The position numbers and the translations under genes are program-made. The notes under the pieces were generated by a model that was not told where the DNA came from, did not search any database, and saw only the letters and a program-made list of their open reading frames with translations. From positions 1 through 38,697 of the forward strand of contig JAPPMY010000180.1 of assembly GCA_028818855.1 (NCBI GenBank): a stretch of 38,697 nucleotides of DNA, read 5' to 3'. Of this stretch, positions 27,013 to 34,994 are shown one piece after another. The first letter of the stretch is position 1. Each line of letters opens with the position of its first letter. Source of the stretch: Rhodospirillales bacterium (lineage in GTDB: Bacteria; Pseudomonadota; Alphaproteobacteria; UBA828).

Positions 27013-28832
27013 TCCACGGTGACCGACTTCGCGAGGTTGCGGGGCTGGTCCACGTCGGTCCCCTTCAGCACCGCCACGTGGTAGGCGATGAGCTGCACCG
27101 GGATCGCGTAGAGGATGGGCGCCACGAACGGGTCGAGCGAGGGCAGCGCGATGGTGTCCTGCGCCAGTTCCGCGAGCGCCTCGCAGCCCTCGGCGTCGCT
27201 GATGACGACGATGTGGGCGCCCCGCGCTGCCGCCTCCCGCAGGTTCGACGCCGTCTTGTCGAAGAGCGGGCCGGGGGGCGCCACGACGATCACCGGCACC
27301 CCCCGGTCGATCAGCGCGATGGGCCCGTGCTTCAGCTCGCCGGCGGCAAAGCCCTCGGCATGGATATAGGAGAGCTCCTTCAGCTTGAGCGCGCCTTCCA
27401 TGGCGATTGCGTAGCCCGTCCCGCGCCCGATGTAGAGCACCGTCTCCGCCTGGCGCAGGGTCTCGGCGAGCGCCAGGATGCGCTCGTCGTGGCCCAGCAC
27501 GTCGGCGGCATGCGCCGGGACATGGGCGAGCGCGTCGGTGAGCCGGGCTTCCTCCGTGCCGTCGATGGCGCCGCGGGCGCGCGCGAGCGCGATGGCGAAA
27601 CAGGCGAGCGTCACGAGCTGCGTCGTGAACGCCTTGGTCGATGCCACCCCGATCTCGACGCCGGCATAGGTGGGGAGAACGACGTCCGCCTCGCGCGCCA
27701 TCGTGCTCTCGCGCACGTTGACCACGGCTGCGCTCGGCACGCCTGCTTCTCTTGCGAAGCGGAGCGCCGCCAGCGTGTCCGCGGTCTCGCCCGACTGCGA
27801 GATGAAGAGCGTCACGCCGTCCTTCCCCAGCGGCGGCGCGCGGTAGCGGAACTCGGACGCGATGTCGATCTCGACCGGCACCCGCGCGGTCTGCTCGATC
27901 CAGTAGCGCGCGGCGAGGCCGGCATAGTACGAGGTGCCGCAGGCGACGATGGTGGCCCGCTCCACCCCCTCCAGCGCGAAGGGCAGTTGGGGGAGCGCCA
28001 CGGTCTCCTCCCCCTGGCTGTAGTAGGCGCCGACGGTGTCGCCGATCGCGCTCGGCTGCTCGTAGATCTCCTTCAGCATGTAGTGGCGGTAGTTGCCCTT
28101 GCCGATCATGGCGCCGTCGTGGGCGGTGATGCTCTCGGGGCGCTCGACGGGCCGCCCGTCGGCGTCCCGGATGGAGACCGCGTCGGTGCTCAGCACCGCC
28201 CAGTCGCCCTCGTCGAGATAGCTGATCCGCCGCGCGAAGGGAGCGAGCGCCAGCGCGTCGGACGCGAGGTAGATGGCGTCGTCCGCGTGGCCCACGGCAA
28301 GCGGCGAGCCCCGCCGGGCGCCGATCAGCAGGTCCCGGTGGCCGGCGAAGATGATGGCGAGCGCGAACGCCCCTTCCAGCTCGGCCAGCGTCGCGGCCGT
28401 GGCGTCCTCCGGGTCGAGGCCGCGCCCCATGTGGGAATCGATCAGGTGGGGAACCACCTCGGTATCGGTGTCGGAGGATAGCTCGCGCCCCTCCGCCTCC
28501 AGCCTGGCGCGCAGCTCCCGGTAGTTCTCGATGATGCCGTTGTGGACCACGGCGACGCGGCCGGCGGTGTGCGGGTGGGCGTTGGTCTCGCTGGGCTCGC
28601 CGTGGGTCGCCCAGCGCGTGTGCCCGATGCCGACCGTGCCGCTGACCGGGCTCTGCGCGACAAGGCGCTCCAGCTCCACCAGCTTGCCCTCGGCCCGGCG
28701 CAGCTCGATCGAGCCGTTGGCGAGCGTCGCCAGCCCGGCCGAATCGTAGCCGCGGTACTCGAGCCGCCTCAGCCCCTCCAGGATGTGCGGCGCCGCCTGA
28801 TCGTGGCCGGTGACGCCGATGATTCCGCACAC
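27009..28832 (-). CDS. glmS: Glutamine-fructose-6-phosphate aminotransferase (isomerizing)
   Basis: The 607-residue enzyme makes glucosamine-6-phosphate from fructose-6-phosphate and glutamine, the entry step to UDP-GlcNAc. Its N-terminal nucleophile is Cys2 (MCGIIGVTGHD), with the glutaminase motifs RRLEYRGYDSAG, GHTRWATHG and HNGIIENY. Two SIS domains follow (VACGTSYYAGLAARYW; SQSGETADTLAALR), and the C-terminus ends PRNLAKSVTVE as in the family. It lies 27 bp after glmU on the same strand, so the two are probably co-transcribed. No glmS ribozyme was expected or seen. Confidence 0.98.
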   Translation of the reverse strand: MCGIIGVTGHDQAAPHILEGLRRLEYRGYDSAGLATLANGSIELRRAEGKLVELERLVAQSPVSGTVGIGHTRWATHGEPSETNAHPHTAGRVAVVHNGIIENYRELRARLEAEGRELSSDTDTEVVPHLIDSHMGRGLDPEDATAATLAELEGAFALAIIFAGHRDLLIGARRGSPLAVGHADDAIYLASDALALAPFARRISYLDEGDWAVLSTDAVSIRDADGRPVERPESITAHDGAMIGKGNYRHYMLKEIYEQPSAIGDTVGAYYSQGEETVALPQLPFALEGVERATIVACGTSYYAGLAARYWIEQTARVPVEIDIASEFRYRAPPLGKDGVTLFISQSGETADTLAALRFAREAGVPSAAVVNVRESTMAREADVVLPTYAGVEIGVASTKAFTTQLVTLACFAIALARARGAIDGTEEARLTDALAHVPAHAADVLGHDERILALAETLRQAETVLYIGRGTGYAIAMEGALKLKELSYIHAEGFAAGELKHGPIALIDRGVPVIVVAPPGPLFDKTASNLREAAARGAHIVVISDAEGCEALAELAQDTIALPSLDPFVAPILYAIPVQLIAYHVAVLKGTDVDQPRNLAKSVTVE

Positions 28833-28859
28833 GGTGCCCGCGCTCCTCTCGCTTGTCGC

Positions 28860-30212
28860 CTAGTCTCTCGTCCCGTCCGGCCGCAGCCGGGAGCGCCGCC
28901 GCGCCGCCGCGCCTTCGCGCTGGCGCTGCTCGCCCCTGGCGACGGCGATGGCGTCGGCCTCCACGTCTTCGGTAATCACGCTGCCCGCGCCCACGACCGC
29001 GCCGGGGCCGACGGTGACAGGCGCCACCAGCGCCGTGTTGGAGCCGATGAACGCGCCCTCGCCGATCTCGGTGCGGGATTTCCGGTAGCCGTCGTAGTTG
29101 CAGGTGATGGTGCCGGCGCCGATGTTGGCGCCCGCGCCGACGCCGGCATCGCCGACGTAGCTCAGGTGGTTGATCTTGGCGTCCTGCTCGACGGCGCTGT
29201 TCTTCACCTCGACGAAGTTGCCGACCCGGGCGCCTTCGCCGATGTCGCTGCCGGGCCGGAGCCGCGCGAACGGGCCGATGACGGCGTTGCGCCGCACGCG
29301 AACGCCCTCCAGGTGGCTGAACGGCCTGATCTCGGCGCCGTCGTCCACGGCAACGCCTGGGCCGATCGCGACGTTCGGCCCGATCGTCACGTCGGCGCCG
29401 AGCCGCGTGTCCGCACTGAGCCAGACGGTGGCGGGATCGATCAGCGTCGCCCCGCCTTCCATCGCGGCCCGGCGCAGCCGGTCCTGTATGACGCGCTCGG
29501 CGGCCGCGAGCTGGGCCCGGTCGTTGATGCCCATGACCTCCTCGGCCAGCGCCTCGGCGACAGCGCACACGCCGCCTGCCGCCGCGACCACGGCAGGCAG
29601 GTCGGTCAGGTAGTACTCGCCCTTGGCGTTCTCGTTGCCGATGGCATCCAGCAGGGGGAAGAGCCTGCGTCCGTCGATCGCCATCGTGCCGGCGTTGCAG
29701 AGTGTGACCGCGCGCTCGTCTGCGCCGGCCTCGGCGTGCTCGACGATGCGCGCGAGCGTTCCGTCCGACGCCAGGATGAGGCGGCCGTACTCGGCCGGAT
29801 CTTCGGGGCGGAAGCCCAGCACCGCGGCCGCGGCCTCGCCATCGCGCCGGGCCTCCACGAGCCGCGCAAGGGTTTCGGCGCGGACCAGCGGCGTGTCCGC
29901 GTAGACCACGATCACGTCGCCGTCGAAATCCTCCAGCAGCGGGCGGGCCTGCGCCACAGCGTGGGCGGTTCCCAGCGGCTCGGCCTGCACCACGCAGCGC
30001 ACCCCGCCTGCGGCCCCATCCGGGCCGAACCCCGCCGCCTCCAGCTCGGGCCCGATCACCAGCACCGTGCGCTCGGGCGAGAGCGAGCGGGCATTCGCCA
30101 GCACGTGCTCCACCATCGGCCGCCCGGCGAGCGGATGCAGCACCTTGGGCACGGCCGAGCGCATCCGCGTGCCCTTGCCCGCCGCCAGCACGACACAAGC
30201 CACCCCGCTCAT
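28860..30212 (-). CDS. glmU: Bifunctional GlcNAc-1-P uridylyltransferase / GlcN-1-P acetyltransferase
   Basis: The 450-residue protein catalyses the last two steps to UDP-GlcNAc for peptidoglycan and lipopolysaccharide. The N-terminal pyrophosphorylase domain shows VVLAAGKGTRMRSAVPKVLH and VVYADTPLV (where DxP replaces the more common DVP). The C-terminal left-handed beta-helix acetyltransferase shows hexapeptide repeats and INHLSYVGDAGVGAGANIGAG with TITCNYDGYRKSRT. The length matches E. coli GlmU (456). It begins the glmU-glmS-acyl-CoA dehydrogenase run. A strong AT-rich site TATGAT (30345-30350, minus) lies upstream without a clear -35. Confidence 0.97.
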   Translation of the reverse strand: MSGVACVVLAAGKGTRMRSAVPKVLHPLAGRPMVEHVLANARSLSPERTVLVIGPELEAAGFGPDGAAGGVRCVVQAEPLGTAHAVAQARPLLEDFDGDVIVVYADTPLVRAETLARLVEARRDGEAAAAVLGFRPEDPAEYGRLILASDGTLARIVEHAEAGADERAVTLCNAGTMAIDGRRLFPLLDAIGNENAKGEYYLTDLPAVVAAAGGVCAVAEALAEEVMGINDRAQLAAAERVIQDRLRRAAMEGGATLIDPATVWLSADTRLGADVTIGPNVAIGPGVAVDDGAEIRPFSHLEGVRVRRNAVIGPFARLRPGSDIGEGARVGNFVEVKNSAVEQDAKINHLSYVGDAGVGAGANIGAGTITCNYDGYRKSRTEIGEGAFIGSNTALVAPVTVGPGAVVGAGSVITEDVEADAIAVARGEQRQREGAAARRRSRLRPDGTRD

Positions 30213-30419
30213 CCGCGCCTCCCCGCCGCGATGCGCGCCCGCCGGCGACGCGTGCGATGGCAGACCGCATGTCTCACGCCAGAAATACTCATTCGTTCAG
30301 GGATATCCGACGCCGGAAGCACGGTGTAGCGCACGATGGACGCCATCATAGCATGTCCGCGTTCGCTGCGGCCCCGCGGCGCCTTGTCAACATGCGCGCC
30401 TTCCCGCACCATCGGCGGG

Positions 30420-31100
30420 ATGCGCGAGCATGTGGACGCGGTCCTCCTCGACTTCGACGGGACGCTCTTCGACACCGCGCCCGATCTCGTCGCGGCGCTC
30501 AACCGGACTCTGGTCGAGATCGGCCATGCGCCAGTCCCCTTCGAGGACTTCCGCCAGCGCGCGGGCTCGGGCGCCAAGCGCCTCCTCCTCGCGGCGCTCG
30601 ACGCAAGCGGGGCCGAGCGGCCCGACGACAAGGAGCTGCGACGCCTGATCCAGCAGCTCATCGCCTACTACTTCGAGATCGAGACCGAGCGGATCAGGCC
30701 CTTCCCCGCGGTCCTCGCCACCATCGAGCGCCTGCGCGACGCGGGCGTGTCGCTCGCCGTCTGCACGAACAGGGGGGAGCGCTCCACCCGCCGCCTGCTC
30801 GCCCACTTCGATATCGACCGTCACATCGCGGCGGTGCTCGCCGGCGACACGGTGGCCAGGATGAAGCCCGATCCGGGCCATGTTCGCGAGGCGCTCGCCG
30901 CCCTCGCTGCCGAGCCGGGACGCGCGGTCATGGTCGGCGACAGCGCGGCCGACGTGGACTCCGCCCGGGGCGCGGGCGTCGCCGCCATCGTGACCGCCTA
31001 CGGCTACAGCCCGACACCGCCGCATGACTTGGGTGCCGACGCGGTGATCGACGACTTCGCCGAACTGCCGGCATCGATCGAACGACTCTTCCGGGCCTAA
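30420..31100 (+). CDS. gph: HAD-superfamily phosphatase, phosphoglycolate phosphatase-like
   Basis: The 226-residue protein is a subfamily I HAD hydrolase with a helical cap. Motif I is VLLDFDGTLFDTAPDL (nucleophile Asp11, acid/base Asp13), motif II is VCTNRGE, motif III lysine is in ARMKPDPGH, and motif IV is MVGDSAADVDSARGAG. This pattern matches Gph, which removes phosphate from 2-phosphoglycolate, although HAD specificities overlap. The ATG at 30420 follows GGCGGG; an earlier ATG at 30336 would add 28 unconserved residues. It is divergent from glmU and its TAA overlaps the stop of the glycosyltransferase by 4 bp. Confidence 0.85.
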   Translation: MREHVDAVLLDFDGTLFDTAPDLVAALNRTLVEIGHAPVPFEDFRQRAGSGAKRLLLAALDASGAERPDDKELRRLIQQLIAYYFEIETERIRPFPAVLATIERLRDAGVSLAVCTNRGERSTRRLLAHFDIDRHIAAVLAGDTVARMKPDPGHVREALAALAAEPGRAVMVGDSAADVDSARGAGVAAIVTAYGYSPTPPHDLGADAVIDDFAELPASIERLFRA

Positions 31101-32251
31101 CCCGCCCGCCGGCCGTCCCCGGCCTCATCGAGCTGCCGGCGCCAGAGCGCCAGCGTTTCGGCCGAGATGCGATCCTCGGAGAATTCACGCTCGACCAGCG
31201 CCCGTCCGCCGGCGCCCAGGCGCGCCCGCAGCGCGGGATCGCCGGCGAGGCGCAGGATCGCCGCCGCCAGCGCGGCTGCGTCGCGGGGCGGGACGAGCAG
31301 GGCGCTCTCGCCGTCGCACGCGATTTCGCGGCTTCCCGGCACGTCCGCCGCGACGATGGGCCGCGCGGACGCCGCCGCCTCCAGCAGCGCCTTGGGCAGG
31401 CCCTCCCGATACGACGGAAGGACCGCGATGTGCGACTCCTTCCAGACCGCAGGGATGTCGTCCCGGTGGCCCTGCCAGTCGACGAGACCTTCGGCCCGCC
31501 ACCCTTCGAGCCGGACAAGAGGGACCACCGCCGGGTTGCCCTCGTCCGGCGCGCCGATCAGGGTGAAGCGCAGGTCGGCGCACCGCGCACGCGCGGCCCT
31601 CGCGGCCTCGACGAACTCGCCCACCCCCTTGTCCCACAACTGGCGCGAGACCATCGTCGCGCGAACCGGACCCTCCGGCTCGGGCGAGGGCGCGAAGCGG
31701 GCCGTGTCGACGCCGCATCCCCGGATCACCACGATGCCGCGTCGATCGATGCCGAGCCCCGCCAGAAACGCCGCGTCGTCCGGGTTCTGAACGATGCAGG
31801 TGCTACGCCGGCCGCTCAGCGCCCAGCGAAGCGCCCGGCGCAGGAGGGGGCGGAGCAGCCGCGCCTTCACGTCGCGGGACGTGAACACGTAGCCGAGGCC
31901 CATCAGGGCGGCCGCGAATGCGGGCACGCCGGTGAGCCGCGCCGCCGCGGCACCGTAGAGCACCGGCTTCATCGCGACGGCATGGAGGATGTCCGGCCGC
32001 TCGGCCCGCGAGATCCGCACCAGCGCCGCCAGCGTGCGCGCGTCCGCCAGCGGCGAGACCCGTCCCCGCTTCATGGTGAGGGGCAGCACCCGAATTCCTT
32101 CGGCGCGGATCGCTCCGCCGTGGGCCGCGACCGGGCAGGCGACGGCGACGGCGAATCCAGCGTCCCGCGCCGCCCGCGCGATCGGCATGATGTGGGAGAA
32201 GAAGAAGCCGTCGTCGCCCGCGACGAAGAGCAGGCGGGGCTGCGCGCTCAC
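31097..32251 (-). CDS. Glycosyltransferase, GT4 family
   Basis: The 384-residue GT-B fold enzyme has an N-terminal acceptor domain (FFFSHIMPIARAARDAGF; LHAVAMKPVLYGAAAARLTGVP; MGLGYVFTS) resembling glycosyltransferases acting on lipid-linked sugars, such as PglA. The C-terminal nucleotide-sugar-binding domain has VSRQLWDKGVGEFVEAA and the E-x7-E region YREGLPKALLEAAASARPIVA. It presumably adds a sugar to a surface glycan on the cytosolic face of the membrane; donor and acceptor are unknown. The GTG at 32251 overlaps the dehydrogenase stop as GTGA. The nucleotide-sugar dehydrogenase upstream in the same unit may supply its donor. Confidence 0.87.
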   Translation of the reverse strand: MSAQPRLLFVAGDDGFFFSHIMPIARAARDAGFAVAVACPVAAHGGAIRAEGIRVLPLTMKRGRVSPLADARTLAALVRISRAERPDILHAVAMKPVLYGAAAARLTGVPAFAAALMGLGYVFTSRDVKARLLRPLLRRALRWALSGRRSTCIVQNPDDAAFLAGLGIDRRGIVVIRGCGVDTARFAPSPEPEGPVRATMVSRQLWDKGVGEFVEAARAARARCADLRFTLIGAPDEGNPAVVPLVRLEGWRAEGLVDWQGHRDDIPAVWKESHIAVLPSYREGLPKALLEAAASARPIVAADVPGSREIACDGESALLVPPRDAAALAAAILRLAGDPALRARLGAGGRALVEREFSEDRISAETLALWRRQLDEAGDGRRAG

Positions 32252-33507
32252 AGCGTCCAGCGCCGGAGCCCGTCCGGCAGATCGACCTCCCGCCACATGT
32301 TCTTGATGTCGGCGACGAGGCCGCCCGGCGCCAGCAGGCCGGCCAGGGCCGCCCCGCCCAGCGCCCGGTAGGGTGCATGAGCCACGGCGCCCAGCACGCA
32401 GGCGTGCGCGCCGGCGTCCTCGATCCGCGGCAGGAGGCGGATTCCGAATCGGCGCTCCACCTCGTGCGGGTCGGCCAGGGGATCGTGGACGTGCGTCTCG
32501 ATGCCGCGCGCTTCGAGCGCGCTCACCATGCCCGGCACCTGGGAGTTGCGCACGTCCGACACGTCCTCCTTGAACGTGATCCCGAGCACGAGGACCGGCC
32601 CGTTCGGGGCCTCCAGGCGGCGCGCGACCTGCTCCACGATGAAGGACCCCATCGCATCGTTGGTGCGGCGCCCGGCGAGGATGATCTGCGGGTCGTGACC
32701 GATCTCCGCCGCGCGGTGGGCCAGGTAGTAGGGATCGACTCCGATGCAGTGGCCGCCCACCAGCCCCGGCCTGAAGTCCAGGAAGTTCCACTTCGTGCGG
32801 GCGGCGTCGAGCACGTCGTGGGTCGAGAGCCCCAGGGAGCAGAAGATCTGCGAGACCTCGTTGATGAAGGCGATGTTGATGTCGCGCTGGGCGTTCTCGA
32901 TCACCTTGGCGGCCTCGGCGGTGCGGATGTCGCGGGCGACGAAGACGTTGCCGTCGTTGACCGTGCCGTAGAGGGCGGCGAGCCGGGCGGCGACCTCGGG
33001 CGTCTGGCCGGCGACCACCTTGGTGATGCGGTCGAGGCCGTGCTCCGGATCGCCGGGGTTCATGCGCTCCGGCGCGTAGCCGACGTGGAAGTCGGCGCCG
33101 GCCTCGAGCCCCGACTCGCGCTCCAGCACCGGCGCGCAGATGTCCTCGGTGACCCCCGGCCACACGGTGCTCTCGTAGACCACAACGGCACCGCGCGCGA
33201 GGCGGGCGCCCACGGTGCGGGACGCGGCCAGCACGGCGCCGAGATCGGGCCGCTTCTCCCCGTCGATCGGCGTCGGCACGGCCACGATGAAGATGTCCGA
33301 TCCCGCGATGTCGTCGGCGTCGGCGGAGAGGCGGAGGCCGGCGGCGGCCAGTTGCCCGGCCGAAACCTCGCCGGTCCGGTCCCGGCCCCGCGTCAGCTCG
33401 TCGATCCGGGCCTCGCTGATGTCGTATCCCAGGATCTCGACGTGCTCGCTCAGGGCCACGGCGAGAGGCAGGCCGACGTATCCGAGACCGATGACAGCGA
33501 CGCGCAT
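32248..33507 (-). CDS. Nucleotide-sugar dehydrogenase (TviB/VipA-like UDP-HexNAc 6-dehydrogenase)
   Basis: The 419-residue protein shows an N-terminal Rossmann NAD site VIGLGYVGLPLAVAL (residues 5-19), the central domain with EAAKVIENAQRDINIAF, and the catalytic Cys254 in GLVGGHCIGVDPYYL. It oxidises the C6 of a UDP-sugar to the uronate in two NAD-dependent steps. The GRDRTGEV segment near residue 45 resembles the TviB/VipA and WbpA group (UDP-GlcNAc/GalNAc) more than UDP-glucose dehydrogenases, so UDP-HexNAcA is the likelier product. The ATG at 33507 starts the standard MRVAVIGLGYVG. It is divergent from the epimerase gene at 33677. Confidence 0.9.
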   Translation of the reverse strand: MRVAVIGLGYVGLPLAVALSEHVEILGYDISEARIDELTRGRDRTGEVSAGQLAAAGLRLSADADDIAGSDIFIVAVPTPIDGEKRPDLGAVLAASRTVGARLARGAVVVYESTVWPGVTEDICAPVLERESGLEAGADFHVGYAPERMNPGDPEHGLDRITKVVAGQTPEVAARLAALYGTVNDGNVFVARDIRTAEAAKVIENAQRDINIAFINEVSQIFCSLGLSTHDVLDAARTKWNFLDFRPGLVGGHCIGVDPYYLAHRAAEIGHDPQIILAGRRTNDAMGSFIVEQVARRLEAPNGPVLVLGITFKEDVSDVRNSQVPGMVSALEARGIETHVHDPLADPHEVERRFGIRLLPRIEDAGAHACVLGAVAHAPYRALGGAALAGLLAPGGLVADIKNMWREVDLPDGLRRWTL

Positions 33508-33676
33508 GGGACCCTTGTCCGAACGGTGAGCGCGGGGAGCCCCCGCTTGCCTGAGCCGCCGATCAGCCGACAATGGCACGCAAGCGGGATCGCCGGCAGG
33601 CTATGCGCGCGCAACCGGCGCTTTGTCAAACGCTATCCCCGGCCGCGGGACACAATGATCGGGAGTTGCCGAGCGG

Positions 33677-34660
33677 ATGACGATCCTCGTGACCGGGGCC
33701 GCCGGCTTCATCGGCTTCCACGTGTGCCGGGCGCTTCTCGCGCGCGGCGAGCGCGTGCTCGGCATCGACAATCTGAACGACTACTACGACGTCCGCCTCA
33801 AGGAGGCGCGACTCGCCCTGCTGCAGGGGCACGCGGCCTTCGCGTTCGCCCGCGCCGACGTCTCCGACCGCGAGGCGATGGCCGCGGCGGTCGAGCCGGA
33901 GCGGGCGTCGATTGCCCGGATCGTCCATCTCGCGGCCCAGGCCGGGGTGCGCCATTCGCTGGCGGACCCCTACGCTTACGTGCAGGCCAACGTGATGGGC
34001 CAGGTGGTGATGCTGGAGCTCTGCCGCAGGCTGCCCGCGCTCGAGCACTTCGTCTATGCCAGCTCCAGCTCGGTCTACGGCGGCGTCACCGAGGTGCCGT
34101 TCTCGGCCGATGCCCGCGTCGACAGCCCCATCTCCCTCTACGCGGCGAGCAAGAAGGCGGGCGAGCTGATCGGCCACGTCTACGGGCACCTCTTCGCCGT
34201 GCCCGCGACCGGGCTCCGCTTCTTCACGGTCTACGGCCCCTGGGGCCGGCCTGACATGGCCGCCTTCATCTTCACCCGGGCGATCCTGGAAGGCCGGCCG
34301 ATCACGCTCTTCAACCACGGCCGCATGAAGCGGGACTTCACCTACATCGACGACCTGGCGCCGGCGGTGCTCGGCATCCTCGACGCGCCGCCGGCCGGCG
34401 GCAGCGCCGGCGTTCCCCACCGCGTCTACAACATCGGCAACAACCGGCCCGAGTCGCTCACCGACTTCGTCGCCATCCTGGAGCGCGCGATCGGCCGCAA
34501 GGCGGTGATCGAGCTGGCGCCGATGCAGCCCGGCGACATCGCGGAAACCTGGGCCGACATCACCGCGATCGCACGCGATCACGGCTTCCGGCCCACCACC
34601 ACCATCGCGGACGGCCTCCCCCGCTTCGTCGCCTGGTACCGCGAGCACTACGGCGTCTGA
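33677..34660 (+). CDS. NAD-dependent sugar epimerase (UDP-glucuronate 4-epimerase-like)
   Basis: The 327-residue extended SDR protein has the NAD motif GAAGFIG (residues 7-13), the catalytic serine cluster SSSSVYGG (129-136), and YAASKK with Tyr155 and Lys159. LNDYYDVRLKEARL, GVRHSLADPYAY and RFFTVYGPWGRPDMA are characteristic of CapI/UDP-glucuronate 4-epimerases. It would interconvert C4 epimers of a nucleotide-uronate in the cytosol. Divergent to the dehydrogenase, the pair would oxidise and epimerise a UDP-sugar for surface polysaccharide, much like TviB-TviC. The ATG at 33677 follows GAGCGG. Specificity is not proven. Confidence 0.88.
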   Translation: MTILVTGAAGFIGFHVCRALLARGERVLGIDNLNDYYDVRLKEARLALLQGHAAFAFARADVSDREAMAAAVEPERASIARIVHLAAQAGVRHSLADPYAYVQANVMGQVVMLELCRRLPALEHFVYASSSSVYGGVTEVPFSADARVDSPISLYAASKKAGELIGHVYGHLFAVPATGLRFFTVYGPWGRPDMAAFIFTRAILEGRPITLFNHGRMKRDFTYIDDLAPAVLGILDAPPAGGSAGVPHRVYNIGNNRPESLTDFVAILERAIGRKAVIELAPMQPGDIAETWADITAIARDHGFRPTTTIADGLPRFVAWYREHYGV

Positions 34661-34717
34661 CCGCCGACCACGCGTTCGCCGGCTGGTACCAAGTCCGTCC
34701 CTATAGAATCACGGCGG

Positions 34718-34950
34718 CCGAAGGACTCCCACCTCCCGCTCTCCCCCTCCCGACTTATCCAACTCCCTCAGTCGCCGGGCGCTCACTCCGTTCGCTTGGC
34801 TCCGCGCCTAGCGGCGCGCGGCGCGGTCGCGCCGTCCGGGCCTGCGGCCCGGAGGGCGGAGGGGGAACGAATGCGGCGCCAGCTTTGTCTCCCTCTCCTC
34901 CCCACCGGGGAGGAGAGGGCCGGGGTGAGGTGGGGGATTTTCGGGCCACG
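34718..34950 (+). repeat. Dispersed double-hairpin repeat, copy F (interrupted)
   Basis: The left end CCGAAGGACTCCCACCTCC and the right part (CTCTCCTCCCC/GGGGAGGAGAG, GGTGAGGTGGGGG) match copy B. The first hairpin, however, is split at about 34752: CTCCCCCTCC and GGAGGGCGGAGGGGGAAC are separated by about 100 bp of other sequence. It occupies the convergent gap between the epimerase and kinase genes; outside it 34661-34994 shows nothing else. Confidence 0.8.
34753..34850. repeat. Sequence nested inside repeat copy F, related to the element at 22060
   Basis: The interrupting segment contains GGGCGCTCACTCCGTTCGCT and CGCGCCTAGCGGCGCGCGGCGC, which align with the minus strand at 22060-22115 with few changes. 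It has no transposase and no clear terminal repeats; target-site duplication is not evident. It may be a small passive element or an alternative hairpin module of the same repeat family. Confidence 0.5.
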
Positions 34951-34994
34951 AAGTAGGCAAAGTGGGCCGCTGCAGCTACGGCGTCTGAGGCCGC

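Noticed and set aside
28833-28859. glmS ribozyme upstream of glmS
   Set aside because: The gap to glmU is only 27 bp, too short, and the ribozyme is known mainly from Firmicutes.
25831-30270. A 1479-codon open frame on the minus strand
   Set aside because: Only the part from 27012 down is protein-like (acyl-CoA dehydrogenase). The rest is an Arg/Ala/Gly-rich shadow of glmS and glmU in high-GC DNA.
30345-30390. TTGACA and TATGAT on the minus strand as a glmU promoter
   Set aside because: The perfect -35 and good -10 are separated by 34 bp, twice the workable spacing. Only the -10 is mentioned under glmU.
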